A stretch of 64,000 bases of DNA from DASRIA01 sp963768885 (GTDB lineage Bacteria > Actinomycetota > Thermoleophilia > Solirubrobacterales > JBBDJG01), in the NCBI GenBank assembly GCA_963768885.1, contig CAVYJN010000014.1:248001-312000 (forward strand), given 5' to 3'. A program made the position numbers and the translations under genes. Below, piece after piece: positions 37,943 through 46,856 of this stretch. The stretch's first letter is position 1. The number at the start of each line of letters is the position of its first letter. The notes beneath the pieces are model-generated. The model worked only from the letters and a program-made list of their open reading frames with translations. It had not been told where the DNA came from and did not search any database.

Positions 37943-40900
37943 TGGACCGGCTTCATGCTGCCGGGCATCAGACAGCGGTCGACTCGCTTGGGCGGCTTGC
38001 CGCCACGGATCTTGATGCTCGTGAACTTGCCGATCGTGCCCGCCTTCGTCACGAAGATGCGGACCACCACCCCGGCACGCAGCATGCGACCCTCGAGCTT
38101 GCGGATGCGCACCTTGCGGGCCGCATGGGCGAGCCGCTCACCGGCGCGTGAGGCACGCGTGCTCTTCGTGAACGGGCAGCCGCGCCCCTTGCAGCGCACC
38201 GTCACGGTCGACCCGGTGGGCGCGTCGACCGTCAGCACCCGGAGCCTCGTCCCGCGGCTGCCGATCCGGCCCGCCATCCGGACGATCGGGAACGGGGTCA
38301 GCGCGCGCAGGCGGTTGGTCTCGCCCCGCGGCGCCGGAGCAGGCGCGGCGACCGCGATCGTCTGCGTGACGATCGCGAACGAGCCCTCGGTGTCCGTGAC
38401 GCGCATGCTGACGTTGAAGCTGCCGGCCGGGAACGCCTTGCCGACCGAGCTTCCGGAAGCCTCGAAGCTGCCGTCGCCGTCGAGGTCCCAGTCGGTCGAC
38501 TCGATGTTCTTGTCCGGGTCGTCGGAGGTCGAGAACATGGTCACGAGCTGGCCCGCCACGGGCGCGGCCGGGCGGAAGTCGAACGACGCCGTCGGCGGGC
38601 GGTTGCCGACCACGATGGTCTGTGACCCGATCGACTGTCCGCCGTCGTCGTCGGTGACCCTCAGCCGCACCGTCTGGTTGCCCGACGTGAGGAACGTCTT
38701 GGTGACCTTCTGGCCGACGCCGTCGTCGAACGCGCCGTCGTTGTCGGTGTCCCACTCGACCTTGGTGACGCTGCCGTCCGGGTCGAGCGACGTCGACGTC
38801 ATGGTCACGACGTCACGAGGATTGGGAGAGGGCGGGTCGTGCGCGAAGGTCGCGCGCGGGAGCGTGTTCGCGACGTTCACGACCCGGGTGGCGGTCGCGC
38901 TCACCCCGAAGTCGTCGGTGACCTTGACCTTGATCGTGTAGCTGCCCTTCTTCGTGAACGTCCAGGGCACCGAGTCGCCGCTCTGGTCGTCGAAGCCGCC
39001 GTCGTTGTCGAAGTCCCACAGGTAGCTCGTGATCGAGCCGTCCGGGTCGGTGCCGGTGGCCGTGAACACCACGGGCTCCAACGTCACCGGGGACGCGGTT
39101 CCCTGGCCGATCTGGACGCTGGGCGCCCGGCTCAGCACCGTCACGGTCTTGGTGAGCGCCTGCGAGGCGCCGTCCTCGTCGGTCACCCGCAGCGTCACGA
39201 GCTGGGGCCCCGGGAGCGGGAACTGGCGCGTGACGGTCTTGCTCGTGCCCGAGATGTCGAAGGTTCCGTCGTTGTCGAAGTCCCACTCGAGCTTGACGAT
39301 CGTGCCGTCGGAGTCGGTCGACGTCGACGTGAACTGCACGCCCGGAGCGCCCGTGAGCGGGCTTGACGGGGTGAACGAGAACGCCGGCACGGGCGATGCG
39401 TTGTTGCCTCCGATGTCGACGACGTGGACGTCCTCGTCGACCTCACCGAGATCGTCGGTGACCCGCAGATGGATGGTCTTCGGGCCCGACGCCGAGAAGG
39501 ACTTCACGACCTGGCTGCCGGTGCCGTCGTCGTAGCCGTCGCCGTCGGTGTCCCACTCGGTCTTCGCGATCGAGCCGTCGACGTCCGTGGACGTCGACTT
39601 GAAGGTGACCGGCGTGTTCTTCGGCGCCGTCGTCGGCGCGGTGATCACTGCCGTCGGCGGGCGATTCGTGACCGGCACCGTGAGGCTCGTGGTCACGACC
39701 TTGCCGTCGTCGTCGGTGACGCGCAGGCGCACCGTCTTCGTACCGGCGCTGGTGAACACGCGCGAGGCCTCGATGTCGGAGCCGTCGTCGAAGGCACCGT
39801 CGTTGTCGGTGTCCCATCTGACGTCCGCGATCGTGCCGTCGGGGTCCGTCGAGGTCGAAGTGAAGGTGACCCGCGTCAGCGACAGCGGCAACTCCGGGCT
39901 GACCACGAACGAAGCGGTCGGCGCCAGGTTCTCCACGCTGAGGGTCTTCGTGGCCGTGTGCGTGGCGCCGTCCCGGTCCGTGACCTTCAGGCGGACCGTC
40001 TTCGAGCCGGGCGAGCCGAACGAGGTCTGGGCGGTCGCGCCGAAGGCGTCATCGAAGGCGTTGTCGTTGTCGAGGTCCCACTCGAGGCTCTGGATCCGGT
40101 TCTCCGGGTCCACCGCGAGCGAGGTGAAGTCCACGGTCTGGTTCTTCTGCGGCGCCGCCGGCGAGAACTCGAAGTCCGAGACCGGCGGGCGGTTCGCCAC
40201 CACGACGTCCTTCGACTTGACGGAGCTGTCGCCGTCGTTGTCGATCACCTTCAGGGAGATCGTGTAGGTGCCGGACTGCGGGAAGACCAGGGTCGCCGTC
40301 GAGCCGCTGTGGTCGTTGAAGTCACCGTCGCCGTCGAGCTCCCACGCGTAGGTCGCGATGGTCCCGTCGGGGTCGACGGACGTCGAGTCGAACGTGACCG
40401 TCTCGAGCGTCTTCGGCGAGCCCGGGCTGACGTTGAAGTTGGCCGACGGTGGGTCGTTGGGCGGCACGCCGACGGTCACGACCTTGGTCAGGTCGGCCGT
40501 GGTGCCCTCGTTGTCGGTGACGAGCACGCGGACCGTGTAGTCGCCGCCGAAGAGGTACGAGTGGGTGACCTGGGTCCCGCTGGCATCGAAGACGCCGTCG
40601 TCCTGGAAGTCCCACAGGGTCGAGACGATCGACCCGTCGTCGTCCTTGGACTTCGACGTGAACGTGACGGTGTCGAGCACCATCGGGTCGGTCGGCGAGA
40701 AGTCGAACGCGGGGTTGGGAGCCTGGTTCGGCGGATCGATCACGTCGATCGTCTTGGTGATCGTGTCGGTTCCGCCGTCCTGGTCCTCGACCAGCAAGGT
40801 GACCGTATGGGGGCCGCCCGAAGTGAAGACGGTCGACGACGTCGCGCCGGTGTCCTCGTAGGTCCCGTCGTCGTCCAGGTCCCAGCGCTGGATGTCGATC

Positions 40901-41355
40901 CGGTCCTCGGGATCGGTCGAATCGGATGTGAAGGCGACCGTGTCGCCCACCAGGGGGTCCGCCGGAGAGTGATGGAAGTCCGCGGTCGGGTTGCGGTTGC
41001 CGACGGTCACGTTCTCGGTGTGCGTGGCGGTCAGGCTCTCGTCGTCGGTGACGGTCAGCCTCACCGAGTAGATGCCGGGCACGGGGTATGCGTGGCCGAC
41101 GACCGAGTCGCTGCCGGTCGCGCCGTCGCCGAAGTCCCAGTCCTGGGTGACGATCGTCCCGTCGTCGGTGGCGGTGGACGTGAACGAGACCGTGTCGCCG
41201 GACAGCGGGCTGCCGGGATCGACCGTGAACGAAGCAGAAGGACCCTCTGACACTGCCGCCGCGGCAAGGCGTCCTGCCACACCCACGGCGATCACGAGCA
41301 CGACGAATCCAAGGAAAATCCGTCGCGCGGTCAGCAGGCCGAAGACGCCTACCAT
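37930..41355 (-). CDS. Giant surface protein with 11 PKD repeats
   Basis: A 1141-residue exported protein: signal/anchor helix (residues 8-35), then eleven PKD-type Ig-like repeats of about 88 residues. Each starts N-R-P-P-T-A-x-F-like and contains S-T-DPDGTI, W-D-x-DNDG and V-T-D-x-DG segments. A C-terminal domain (from about 1020) has TVTVRCKGRGCPF, IRKLEGRMLRAG and IGKFTSIKIR, common to actinobacterial exported proteins, and two Cys near the end. ATG at 41355 is chosen because AGGAGGG lies 9 bases before it. PKD rods usually project proteins from the wall or mediate adhesion. Confidence 0.88.
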   Translation of the reverse strand: MVGVFGLLTARRIFLGFVVLVIAVGVAGRLAAAAVSEGPSASFTVDPGSPLSGDTVSFTSTATDDGTIVTQDWDFGDGATGSDSVVGHAYPVPGIYSVRLTVTDDESLTATHTENVTVGNRNPTADFHHSPADPLVGDTVAFTSDSTDPEDRIDIQRWDLDDDGTYEDTGATSSTVFTSGGPHTVTLLVEDQDGGTDTITKTIDVIDPPNQAPNPAFDFSPTDPMVLDTVTFTSKSKDDDGSIVSTLWDFQDDGVFDASGTQVTHSYLFGGDYTVRVLVTDNEGTTADLTKVVTVGVPPNDPPSANFNVSPGSPKTLETVTFDSTSVDPDGTIATYAWELDGDGDFNDHSGSTATLVFPQSGTYTISLKVIDNDGDSSVKSKDVVVANRPPVSDFEFSPAAPQKNQTVDFTSLAVDPENRIQSLEWDLDNDNAFDDAFGATAQTSFGSPGSKTVRLKVTDRDGATHTATKTLSVENLAPTASFVVSPELPLSLTRVTFTSTSTDPDGTIADVRWDTDNDGAFDDGSDIEASRVFTSAGTKTVRLRVTDDDGKVVTTSLTVPVTNRPPTAVITAPTTAPKNTPVTFKSTSTDVDGSIAKTEWDTDGDGYDDGTGSQVVKSFSASGPKTIHLRVTDDLGEVDEDVHVVDIGGNNASPVPAFSFTPSSPLTGAPGVQFTSTSTDSDGTIVKLEWDFDNDGTFDISGTSKTVTRQFPLPGPQLVTLRVTDEDGASQALTKTVTVLSRAPSVQIGQGTASPVTLEPVVFTATGTDPDGSITSYLWDFDNDGGFDDQSGDSVPWTFTKKGSYTIKVKVTDDFGVSATATRVVNVANTLPRATFAHDPPSPNPRDVVTMTSTSLDPDGSVTKVEWDTDNDGAFDDGVGQKVTKTFLTSGNQTVRLRVTDDDGGQSIGSQTIVVGNRPPTASFDFRPAAPVAGQLVTMFSTSDDPDKNIESTDWDLDGDGSFEASGSSVGKAFPAGSFNVSMRVTDTEGSFAIVTQTIAVAAPAPAPRGETNRLRALTPFPIVRMAGRIGSRGTRLRVLTVDAPTGSTVTVRCKGRGCPFTKSTRASRAGERLAHAARKVRIRKLEGRMLRAGVVVRIFVTKAGTIGKFTSIKIRGGKPPKRVDRCLMPGSMKPVQCQS

Positions 41356-41502
41356 CAAAGCTGCCCTCCTAGGCACTGGAATCCACCAATCCACAGGCGC
41401 CTGACACGCTCGTCGGGGGTATCCGTACCACCGAGCGCGCCACCGGCGCTGTGAAGAGAATAGCCGAGCATTCCGGGGCCGTCGACCTAAACTTCGCCGC
41501 CC

Positions 41503-42912
41503 GTGAGCGTCCCGACCACCTCACCCGAGCCGCCGTCGCCGGCAAGAGCGAGGCGCAGCCCGCTCTCCATCGTCGTTCTGTTCGTCCTCACCCTGGGGGC
41601 GTACTGGCCGATCCGGCTGTACCTCGCGTACGAGCAGCTCGGGGCGACGCCGGCCCGTCCCACGCGGCTGACCCCGCGGACCGCGGCGCTCCTCGAGCTC
41701 GTCCCGGGCATCAACCTGCTCGCGCCCGCCTATCTCGCGATCGACCTCCCCCGCGCGCTGCGCAGGCTGCGCGCGGGCGACGGGACGGGCCCTGACCCGG
41801 AGTTGCTCGCCATCCTGCTCGTCGCGCCGGTGGCCGGCGGCGTCGCCGCGGCGGTCCTGCTCGGCCTGTCGATCCCCCTCACCGTGCTGTTGGCGGGCTA
41901 CCTCGCATGGATCTTCAACCTGCCTGCCGCCCTGGTGCTCGAGCGGGCGCTCCCCGCAGCCGTCGAGCGACACCGGCGGGAGACCCTTCTTGCGCTCGGG
42001 GTGGCCGCCGTCGTACTGGCGGGGACCGCCGCGATAGTCGTCGCGGGCGGGAGCGACGACAAGAGCACCCCGAGCGCGGCCCAGCCGAAGCCGGCCGAGG
42101 TGTCCGACATCGCGGTCACCCCCGGGGCCCTGTGGATCACGAACACGGCGCGCGGCACGGTGCTGAAGCTCGATCCTCGGACCAAGCGCAGGCTCGCGCC
42201 GCCGATCCGGGTCGGGCTCGAGCCGCTCGACATCGCGGCCGACCGGGACGCGGTCTGGGTCGCGACCTACCAGAGCGGCACGGTCGCCAGGATCGACCCG
42301 GCGTCCAATCGGCTCACACGTCGGATTCCCACGGGGCGCGGCCCGTTCGGCATCGCGGTCGGGAACGGTTCCGTATGGGTGAGCAACCAGGTCGAGCGCA
42401 CGGTCGCCCGGATCGACCCCCGGACCGCCACGGTCGAGGGCCCCGCGGCGACGGTCGGGCGCGGCCCGCGCGGCGTCGCGGTGGGCGAGGGCGCGGTCTG
42501 GACGGCGAACGGCGAGGGCAAGAGCGTTTCGCGGGTTATCCCCGGCGAGCGCCGTGCGCGCCAACTCCGGCTCGGCCGTTTCGCCCACGACGTCGCGGCC
42601 GGCGAGGGCTCGGTGTGGGTCACGATCCCCCAAGATGGCGTCGTGCGCAGGATCGATCCGAAGACGTTGCGGCTGCGCGGGGCTGCGATCGCCGTGCCGG
42701 ACGCCCCGAGCACGATCGAGGTCGGGCTCGGGGTCGTGTGGGTCGCCGGCGAGGGTGGCACGGTCACACGGCTCGACCCGCGCACCGGCCGGCTCGCGGG
42801 GGCGCCGATCGACGTCCACGGCAGGATCGCGGACCTGACGGTGGGAGAGGACGCCGCCTGGGTGCTGCGCGCCGATGGGACCGTTCGCAGGCTCCCCGGA
42901 GCGCGACGATGA
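41503..42912 (+). CDS. Membrane protein with extracytoplasmic Vgb/NHL-type beta-propeller
   Basis: A 469-residue protein. The first half has four to five membrane helices (LSIVVLFVLTLGAYWPIRLY, VAGGVAAAVLLGLSIPLTVLLAGYLAWIF and a final one near 170). After residue 195 comes a propeller of about six blades with the repeat WVxxxxxGTVxRIDPxTxR, as in virginiamycin B lyase and NHL-like proteins. The lyase catalytic residues cannot be assigned, so a binding role is as likely. GTG start at 41503, with TAAACT 9 nt before it. It overlaps the lipoprotein gene by 4 nt (ATGA). Confidence 0.75.
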   Translation: MSVPTTSPEPPSPARARRSPLSIVVLFVLTLGAYWPIRLYLAYEQLGATPARPTRLTPRTAALLELVPGINLLAPAYLAIDLPRALRRLRAGDGTGPDPELLAILLVAPVAGGVAAAVLLGLSIPLTVLLAGYLAWIFNLPAALVLERALPAAVERHRRETLLALGVAAVVLAGTAAIVVAGGSDDKSTPSAAQPKPAEVSDIAVTPGALWITNTARGTVLKLDPRTKRRLAPPIRVGLEPLDIAADRDAVWVATYQSGTVARIDPASNRLTRRIPTGRGPFGIAVGNGSVWVSNQVERTVARIDPRTATVEGPAATVGRGPRGVAVGEGAVWTANGEGKSVSRVIPGERRARQLRLGRFAHDVAAGEGSVWVTIPQDGVVRRIDPKTLRLRGAAIAVPDAPSTIEVGLGVVWVAGEGGTVTRLDPRTGRLAGAPIDVHGRIADLTVGEDAAWVLRADGTVRRLPGARR

Positions 42913-43331
42913 TCGTGCGCCGGGCAGCCGCCGCGCCGGCCGTGCTGCTCGCGGTGCTGGCGTGCGCGGGATGCGGAGGCGACGACAAGCCCCGATCCGA
43001 TCGTGATCAGGTGCGCGACGTCGTCGAGCGCTTTGATCAGGCGTTCTCGAGCGGAGACTACGGGACGTCGTGCGAGCTGATGCACTCGCACCGGCGTGGG
43101 CAGCTCGAGGAGGGCAGGGGTCAGGACTGCGAGGAGATCCTCGCCGAAGCTGCCGACACCAGCGGATCGCTCGTGCAGGCGCTGGGGAAGGCGCGCGTCA
43201 CCGCGATCCAGCTCCAGGGCGATTTTGCCGTGGTCAGCGTGGAGGGCGAGACGATCGGAGCGTCCCAGGCGATGGTCGAGCGCGACGGGGATCGTGGGTG
43301 GCGCCTGTCGGAGTCGGCCGCCGGGTTCTGA
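42909..43331 (+). CDS. Putative lipoprotein with NTF2/lumazine-binding-like domain
   Basis: A 140-residue protein: hydrophobic leader ending LLAVLACAGCGG, a lipobox with Cys near 22, then a small alpha/beta domain (VVERFDQAFSSGDYGTSCELM, GDFAVVSVEGETIG, WRLSESAAGF). The shape resembles the lumazine-binding/NTF2-like lipoproteins of actinobacteria. It overlaps the propeller gene, so the two are probably coupled and work at the outer membrane face. Confidence 0.7.
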   Translation: MIVRRAAAAPAVLLAVLACAGCGGDDKPRSDRDQVRDVVERFDQAFSSGDYGTSCELMHSHRRGQLEEGRGQDCEEILAEAADTSGSLVQALGKARVTAIQLQGDFAVVSVEGETIGASQAMVERDGDRGWRLSESAAGF

Positions 43332-43404
43332 GCCGGCCCAGACGCCACGCGCCGGGGCGCCCCCCGGCCCCCGGCGCCGCAGCGCACTGTGTGTCGGGCA
43401 CGAC

Positions 43405-43665
43405 CTACTGCCAGAGCAGGCCGGCCAGGATGCGGTCGTCCATCTCGGACCGCCTTCCCTCGACCGTCTCAGCGGTCGAGGTGCCGGACGGCGCCTCCCA
43501 AGCGCCCGCCGGCGGTTGGTCGCCCACGTTGCCCCAAAACGGCGTCAGGGGAGAAAGGGCGCCGAGCTCCGAGAGGAGCGCATCGGTGTCGGGAAGCGCC
43601 GTGCGTGCGGGAACAGGCTCCCGTCCCACGATGCGGTCGTGGTCCGTACCGGCCGCCGCATGCAT
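43405..43665 (-). CDS. Hypothetical 86-residue protein
   Basis: An open frame from ATG 43665 with a GGAAGGGGG purine run before it. It has balanced composition (DALLSELGALSPLTPFWGNVGDQPP) unlike the Arg-rich shadows elsewhere. No family is recognised. It lies in an otherwise empty 450-bp stretch. It may be a real small gene or chance. Confidence 0.35.
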   Translation of the reverse strand: MHAAAGTDHDRIVGREPVPARTALPDTDALLSELGALSPLTPFWGNVGDQPPAGAWEAPSGTSTAETVEGRRSEMDDRILAGLLWQ

Positions 43666-43779
43666 AGCCTGCCCCCTTCCGTCGCTTCCGCTTCCGAGTT
43701 CAGAGGATGCCCGGGGAGCTTCGCGATGTAACGGGGCCATTCGTCCATCCCGCGCCGGCCGGACAACGGGACCCGGGTC

Positions 43780-44034
43780 TCAGTAGACGTCGCGGCGCTC
43801 GACCACCTCGCGCTCCGCCACGGGCTCGCGCACGACCGCGCGCTCCCCGACGACGCCGCGCCGGCGGTCCGCCCACATCGTCATCCAGAGGAACGAGAGC
43901 ACGAGGCCCACGACTCCGACGAGCATCAGGATCAGTCCGACGACATCCAGATCGACGCCTTCGACGTTTGTGGTGATCGCGTAGCGGAGAATCGCTCCGA
44001 CGGCGATCAGAAAGATCGATGTACCGATGCCCAC
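43780..44034 (-). CDS. DUF6458 family small membrane protein
   Basis: An 84-residue protein: MGIGTSIFLIAVGAILRYAIT (first helix), VDLDVVGLILMLVGVVGLVLSFLW (second helix), then a charged tail (RRGVVGERAVVREPV). This is the DUF6458 pattern common in actinobacteria. GTG at 44034 is chosen because AGGAGG lies 6 bases upstream and the family start GIGTSI follows at once. Function unknown. Confidence 0.8.
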   Translation of the reverse strand: MGIGTSIFLIAVGAILRYAITTNVEGVDLDVVGLILMLVGVVGLVLSFLWMTMWADRRRGVVGERAVVREPVAEREVVERRDVY

Positions 44035-44159
44035 TGTGGACCTCCTGGTTCGACGCTGCCCTTCGTCCGGAAAGGCCTTGGCGAATCTCCTGTACCCGAG
44101 GCCTCGGGGAGGCAAACGAACGCGGTCACCATCACCGCGGTCCGCCGCGCGGCGTCACC

Positions 44160-44165
44160 TACAAT
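44160..44165 (+). promoter_or_regulatory. tRNA-Glu -10 box (TACAAT)
   Basis: TACAAT ends 10 bp before the mature tRNA-Glu, a normal promoter distance. No obvious -35 consensus. Confidence 0.5.
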
Positions 44166-44175
44166 CGGCGGCCTC

Positions 44176-44247
44176 GCCGCCATCGTCTAACGGCCAGGAC
44201 GCGGCCCTTTCAAGGCCGAAATCGGAGTTCGATTCTCCGTGGCGGCA
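44176..44247 (+). tRNA. tRNA-Glu (anticodon TTC)
   Basis: A 72-nt cloverleaf: acceptor GCCGCCA pairs with TGGCGGC, discriminator A. The anticodon loop is CCTTTCA with stem CGGCC/GGCCG, the T arm CGGAG-TTCGATT-CTCCG. No CCA is encoded, and no displaced 3' copy was found. Confidence 0.95.
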
Positions 44248-44290
44248 TTGGCGGCCCGGGCCCGGCGCGCAGGTCGAGCCTGCCGACAAA

Positions 44291-44320
44291 GAAGCGCCCG
44301 GTCCGGGAACCGGGCGCTTC
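44291..44320. terminator. 12-bp hairpin after tRNA-Glu
   Basis: GAAGCGCCCGGT, loop CCGGGA and the exact complement. A T-rich end (TTTGTC) occurs on the minus-strand side; on plus it follows the tRNA by 43 bp and is its probable terminator. Confidence 0.6.
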
Positions 44321-44586
44321 GAGAGGCGTTACAGCAGGGGTTCTTGACGCCCCTTGTCCCTCCGGGAGAACGGAGAGGACCACAACTCTATTACTCGTAT
44401 AACGGTCCCGCAAGGCGTCCGGAGAGAAAATAAATGCCCATTCAGGGCGAAAGTGACACGAAATGCCTGCAAAACAAGGATGTGACAGGAGGATGTGAGG
44501 CAGTGGCGTCTCGTGCAAGCGTCCTTGCGCGGGCCGCCCTCGGCCGACATGTGTCCGGCCAGGGAAAACTTTCGATTTAGGCATGC

Positions 44587-44592
44587 CATAAT
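44587..44592 (+). promoter_or_regulatory. -10 box of the oxidase-ZIP-regulator operon (CATAAT), with palindrome
   Basis: CATAAT ends 6 nt before the GTG of the oxidase, so the message is predicted to be leaderless. The 8-bp palindrome GGCATGCC (44580-44587) abuts the box within TTAGGCATGCCATAA, a fitting place for the operon's own DtxR/MntR-type regulator. Confidence 0.5.
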
Positions 44593-44598
44593 CAGCGC

Positions 44599-45651
44599 GT
44601 GCACCGCTTGAGCCGTCGTCGCATGCTCGCCGCCCTCGCCCCCGCGCTCGGCGCAGGCGCGGTCGCGAAGCTCGGAGGGACGGGCCTCGTGGCGCCGGCC
44701 GGCGCGCAGGTCGCGCATGACCACACGGTGCCGCGACGACCGGCTGCGCATGCGCACGGGAACGTCCCCGGTCACCCGGGCTTCAAGGCCGGCGGCACGG
44801 TCGACCATGCCGCCAACGGGTTTCACCCGACGGAGCTGCTGCGCGACTTCGACCACGGCCGGACTCGCCGATTGGCGAGCGGGCGGGTCCTGCGCGAGTG
44901 GGAGCTGATCGCGGGCGACAAGGAGATCGAGGTCGCCCCGGGAGTGAAGTTTCCCGCGTGGACCTACAACGGCCGCGTGCCCGGGCCGGCCCTTCGCGCC
45001 CGCGAGGGCGAGCGCCTGCGCATCCGGTTCGGGAACGGCTCGGCCCACCCGCACACGATCCACTTCCACGGCATCCACCCCGCCGCGATGGACGGGCTGC
45101 CCGGCGTGGGGCTCGGCATCGTGCCGCCGGGCAAGGTCGTCACCTACGAGTTCGACGCCGAGCCCTTCGGCCTGCACCTGTACCACTGCCACGTCTCGCC
45201 GCTCGCCGAGCACATCGCGCGCGGGATGTACGGGGCCTTCGTGATCGACCCGAAGCGAGGACGCCCCGACGCGGACGAGCTGCTCATGGTGATGAACGGC
45301 TTCGACACCAACTTCGACCTCGCCAACGAGGTCTACGCGGTGAACACGGTGGGATTCGCCTACATGGACGAGCCGATCCGCGTGAAGCGCGACGAGCTGG
45401 TCCGGATCTACCTCGTCAACGTGCTCGAGTTCGACCCGATCAACTCGCTGCACCTGCACGCCAACTTCTTCCATTACTTCCCCACGGGCACGTCGCTCGA
45501 GCCGACGGAGCTCACGGACACGGTCATGCAGTGCCAGGGTCAGCGAGGAATTCTCGAGCTGCGCTTCCCGTACAAGGGCCAGTTCATGTTCCACCCGCAC
45601 CAGTCGGAGTTCACGCAGCTCGGCTGGATGGGCCTCTTCGAGGTCACCTGA
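44599..45651 (+). CDS. Two-domain multicopper oxidase, Tat-exported
   Basis: A 350-residue protein: twin-arginine signal (LSRRRMLAALAP), a His-rich linker (residues 38-75), then two cupredoxin domains. Domain 1 has TIHFHG near 153 and YHCHVSPLAEH with GM near 195-208: trinuclear ligands plus a full type-1 copper site (Cys, His, Met). Domain 2 has SLHLHAN near 284 and FHPHQ near 332: trinuclear ligands but Pro in place of the type-1 Cys. This is the two-domain class with type-1 copper only in domain 1. Its stop overlaps a ZIP transporter gene, so the substrate is probably a metal ion (Cu, Fe or Mn); that is inference. Confidence 0.85.
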   Translation: MHRLSRRRMLAALAPALGAGAVAKLGGTGLVAPAGAQVAHDHTVPRRPAAHAHGNVPGHPGFKAGGTVDHAANGFHPTELLRDFDHGRTRRLASGRVLREWELIAGDKEIEVAPGVKFPAWTYNGRVPGPALRAREGERLRIRFGNGSAHPHTIHFHGIHPAAMDGLPGVGLGIVPPGKVVTYEFDAEPFGLHLYHCHVSPLAEHIARGMYGAFVIDPKRGRPDADELLMVMNGFDTNFDLANEVYAVNTVGFAYMDEPIRVKRDELVRIYLVNVLEFDPINSLHLHANFFHYFPTGTSLEPTELTDTVMQCQGQRGILELRFPYKGQFMFHPHQSEFTQLGWMGLFEVT

Positions 45652-46856
45652 TGGAGGCGCGGGCCGCGACGCGCGAGGACGACACCGGAGCCGGCAGGCT
45701 GCCGGCCTGGATCCTCGGGCTGATACCGCTGCTGCTGATCGCGGCGGCCGTCGCCGCTTTCGCCCTCTTGGACGGGCCCGGCCTGGGCGATCGGAAGGGA
45801 CCGCCCGTCGAGAAGCTCGCGGTCGAACGCACGACGCTGGAGCCGGGCCGCATCGAGCTGAGCGTGCGCAACGACGGGCCCGACGAAGTCACGATCAGCC
45901 AGGTCGCCGTGAACGACGGGTTCACCGACTTCACGGCGTCGAAGCAGTCGCTCGGGCGTCTCGAGACGGCGGACATCGCTGTGCGCTACCCGTGGGTGGA
46001 GGGCAGCGCGTACACCGTCGCGCTCGTGACTTCGACGGGGGCGACGATCGAGCACCAGATTCCGGCTGCGGTGGAGAGCCCCGACTCCGGCCTCGGCTTC
46101 TACGGGCTGATGGCGCTGCTCGGCTTCTACGTGGGCGTGCTGCCGGTCACGCTCGGGATGTTGTGGCTGCCCTTCGTGCGCCGCATCGACCCGCGCTGGC
46201 TGCGCGTGCTGATGGCATTGACGATCGGCCTGCTCGGGTTCCTCGCGATCGACGCCACGATCGAGGGGCTGGACGTCGCCGCGCAGGGCTCCCAGGCACT
46301 CGGCGGTACTGCGCTCGTGTTCGTCGGGGGGATCGTGTCCTACCTGTTGTTGAGCGCGGTCGAGGCGTGGCTGCAGGACCGCCGCCGGCGGTCGCGCGCG
46401 GCGCCCGACGGCGCGCACGTGGCGCTGCTCGTGGCGATTGCGATCGGCCTGCACAACCTCGGGGAGGGACTCGCGATCGGGTCGGCATACGCGGTCGGCG
46501 CGCTCGCGCTCGGCGCTTTCCTCGTGATCGGCTTCGCGCTCCACAACACGACCGAGGGCCTCGCGATCGTGGCGCCGGTCGCCTCCCGCCCACCGTCGCT
46601 GCAACGGCTCGCGCTGCTCGGAGTGATCGCGGGCGCACCGGCGATCCTGGGCGCCTGGTTCGGCGCATCGGCGTACAACTCGAGCGTCGCGGCACTGCTG
46701 CTCGGCGCGGGCGCCGGCGCGATCGTGCAGGTGATCCAACAGCTGGTGCCGTCGATTCGCGACCGCGCGCAGCGGACCCTCCACCCTGCGAGCGTCGCCG
46801 GGATCCTCGCCGGCTTCGCGATCCTCTATGCGACGAGCCTCCTGGTGAGCGTGTGA
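45651..46856 (+). CDS. ZIP-family metal transporter with N-terminal extracytoplasmic beta domain
   Basis: A 401-residue protein. After a membrane anchor (WILGLIPLLLIAAAVAAFALL, residues 18-40) comes a beta-rich domain of about 90 residues (LEPGRIELSVRNDGPDEVTISQVAVND, Ig/cupredoxin-like) outside the membrane. About eight helices follow. The ZIP metal-path motifs are GLHNLGEGLAIG in helix 4 and FALHNTTEGLAI in helix 5. ZIP proteins bring in divalent metals (Zn, Mn, Fe). The start overlaps the oxidase stop by 1 nt and the end overlaps the regulator by 1 nt. The extra domain is not part of a usual ZIP. Confidence 0.88.
   Translation: MEARAATREDDTGAGRLPAWILGLIPLLLIAAAVAAFALLDGPGLGDRKGPPVEKLAVERTTLEPGRIELSVRNDGPDEVTISQVAVNDGFTDFTASKQSLGRLETADIAVRYPWVEGSAYTVALVTSTGATIEHQIPAAVESPDSGLGFYGLMALLGFYVGVLPVTLGMLWLPFVRRIDPRWLRVLMALTIGLLGFLAIDATIEGLDVAAQGSQALGGTALVFVGGIVSYLLLSAVEAWLQDRRRRSRAAPDGAHVALLVAIAIGLHNLGEGLAIGSAYAVGALALGAFLVIGFALHNTTEGLAIVAPVASRPPSLQRLALLGVIAGAPAILGAWFGASAYNSSVAALLLGAGAGAIVQVIQQLVPSIRDRAQRTLHPASVAGILAGFAILYATSLLVSV

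Larger units (their letters stand above)
44248..44598 (+). other. 351-bp intergenic region before the oxidase operon
   Basis: No gene is supported. Contents are the tRNA-Glu terminator hairpin (44291-44320), then a stretch distinctly richer in A/T than its surroundings (about 44380-44500), and the -10 box of the next operon at 44587-44592. The A/T-rich part could hold regulatory sites or a small RNA; nothing definite is recognised. Confidence 0.5.

Noticed and set aside
39424..41250. 608-residue plus-strand open frame through the PKD gene
   Set aside because: Shadow of the repetitive PKD coding sequence; Arg/Val/Gly/Asp-rich without any domain.
37930..41355. Regularly repeating DNA considered as a CRISPR array
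   Set aside because: The period is about 264 bp, the repeats are degenerate and code for PKD domains; no short exact repeats with unique spacers.
44210..44584. Minus-strand 124-residue open frame over tRNA-Glu
   Set aside because: Its C-terminus is tRNA antisense and the rest has no family look or ribosome site.
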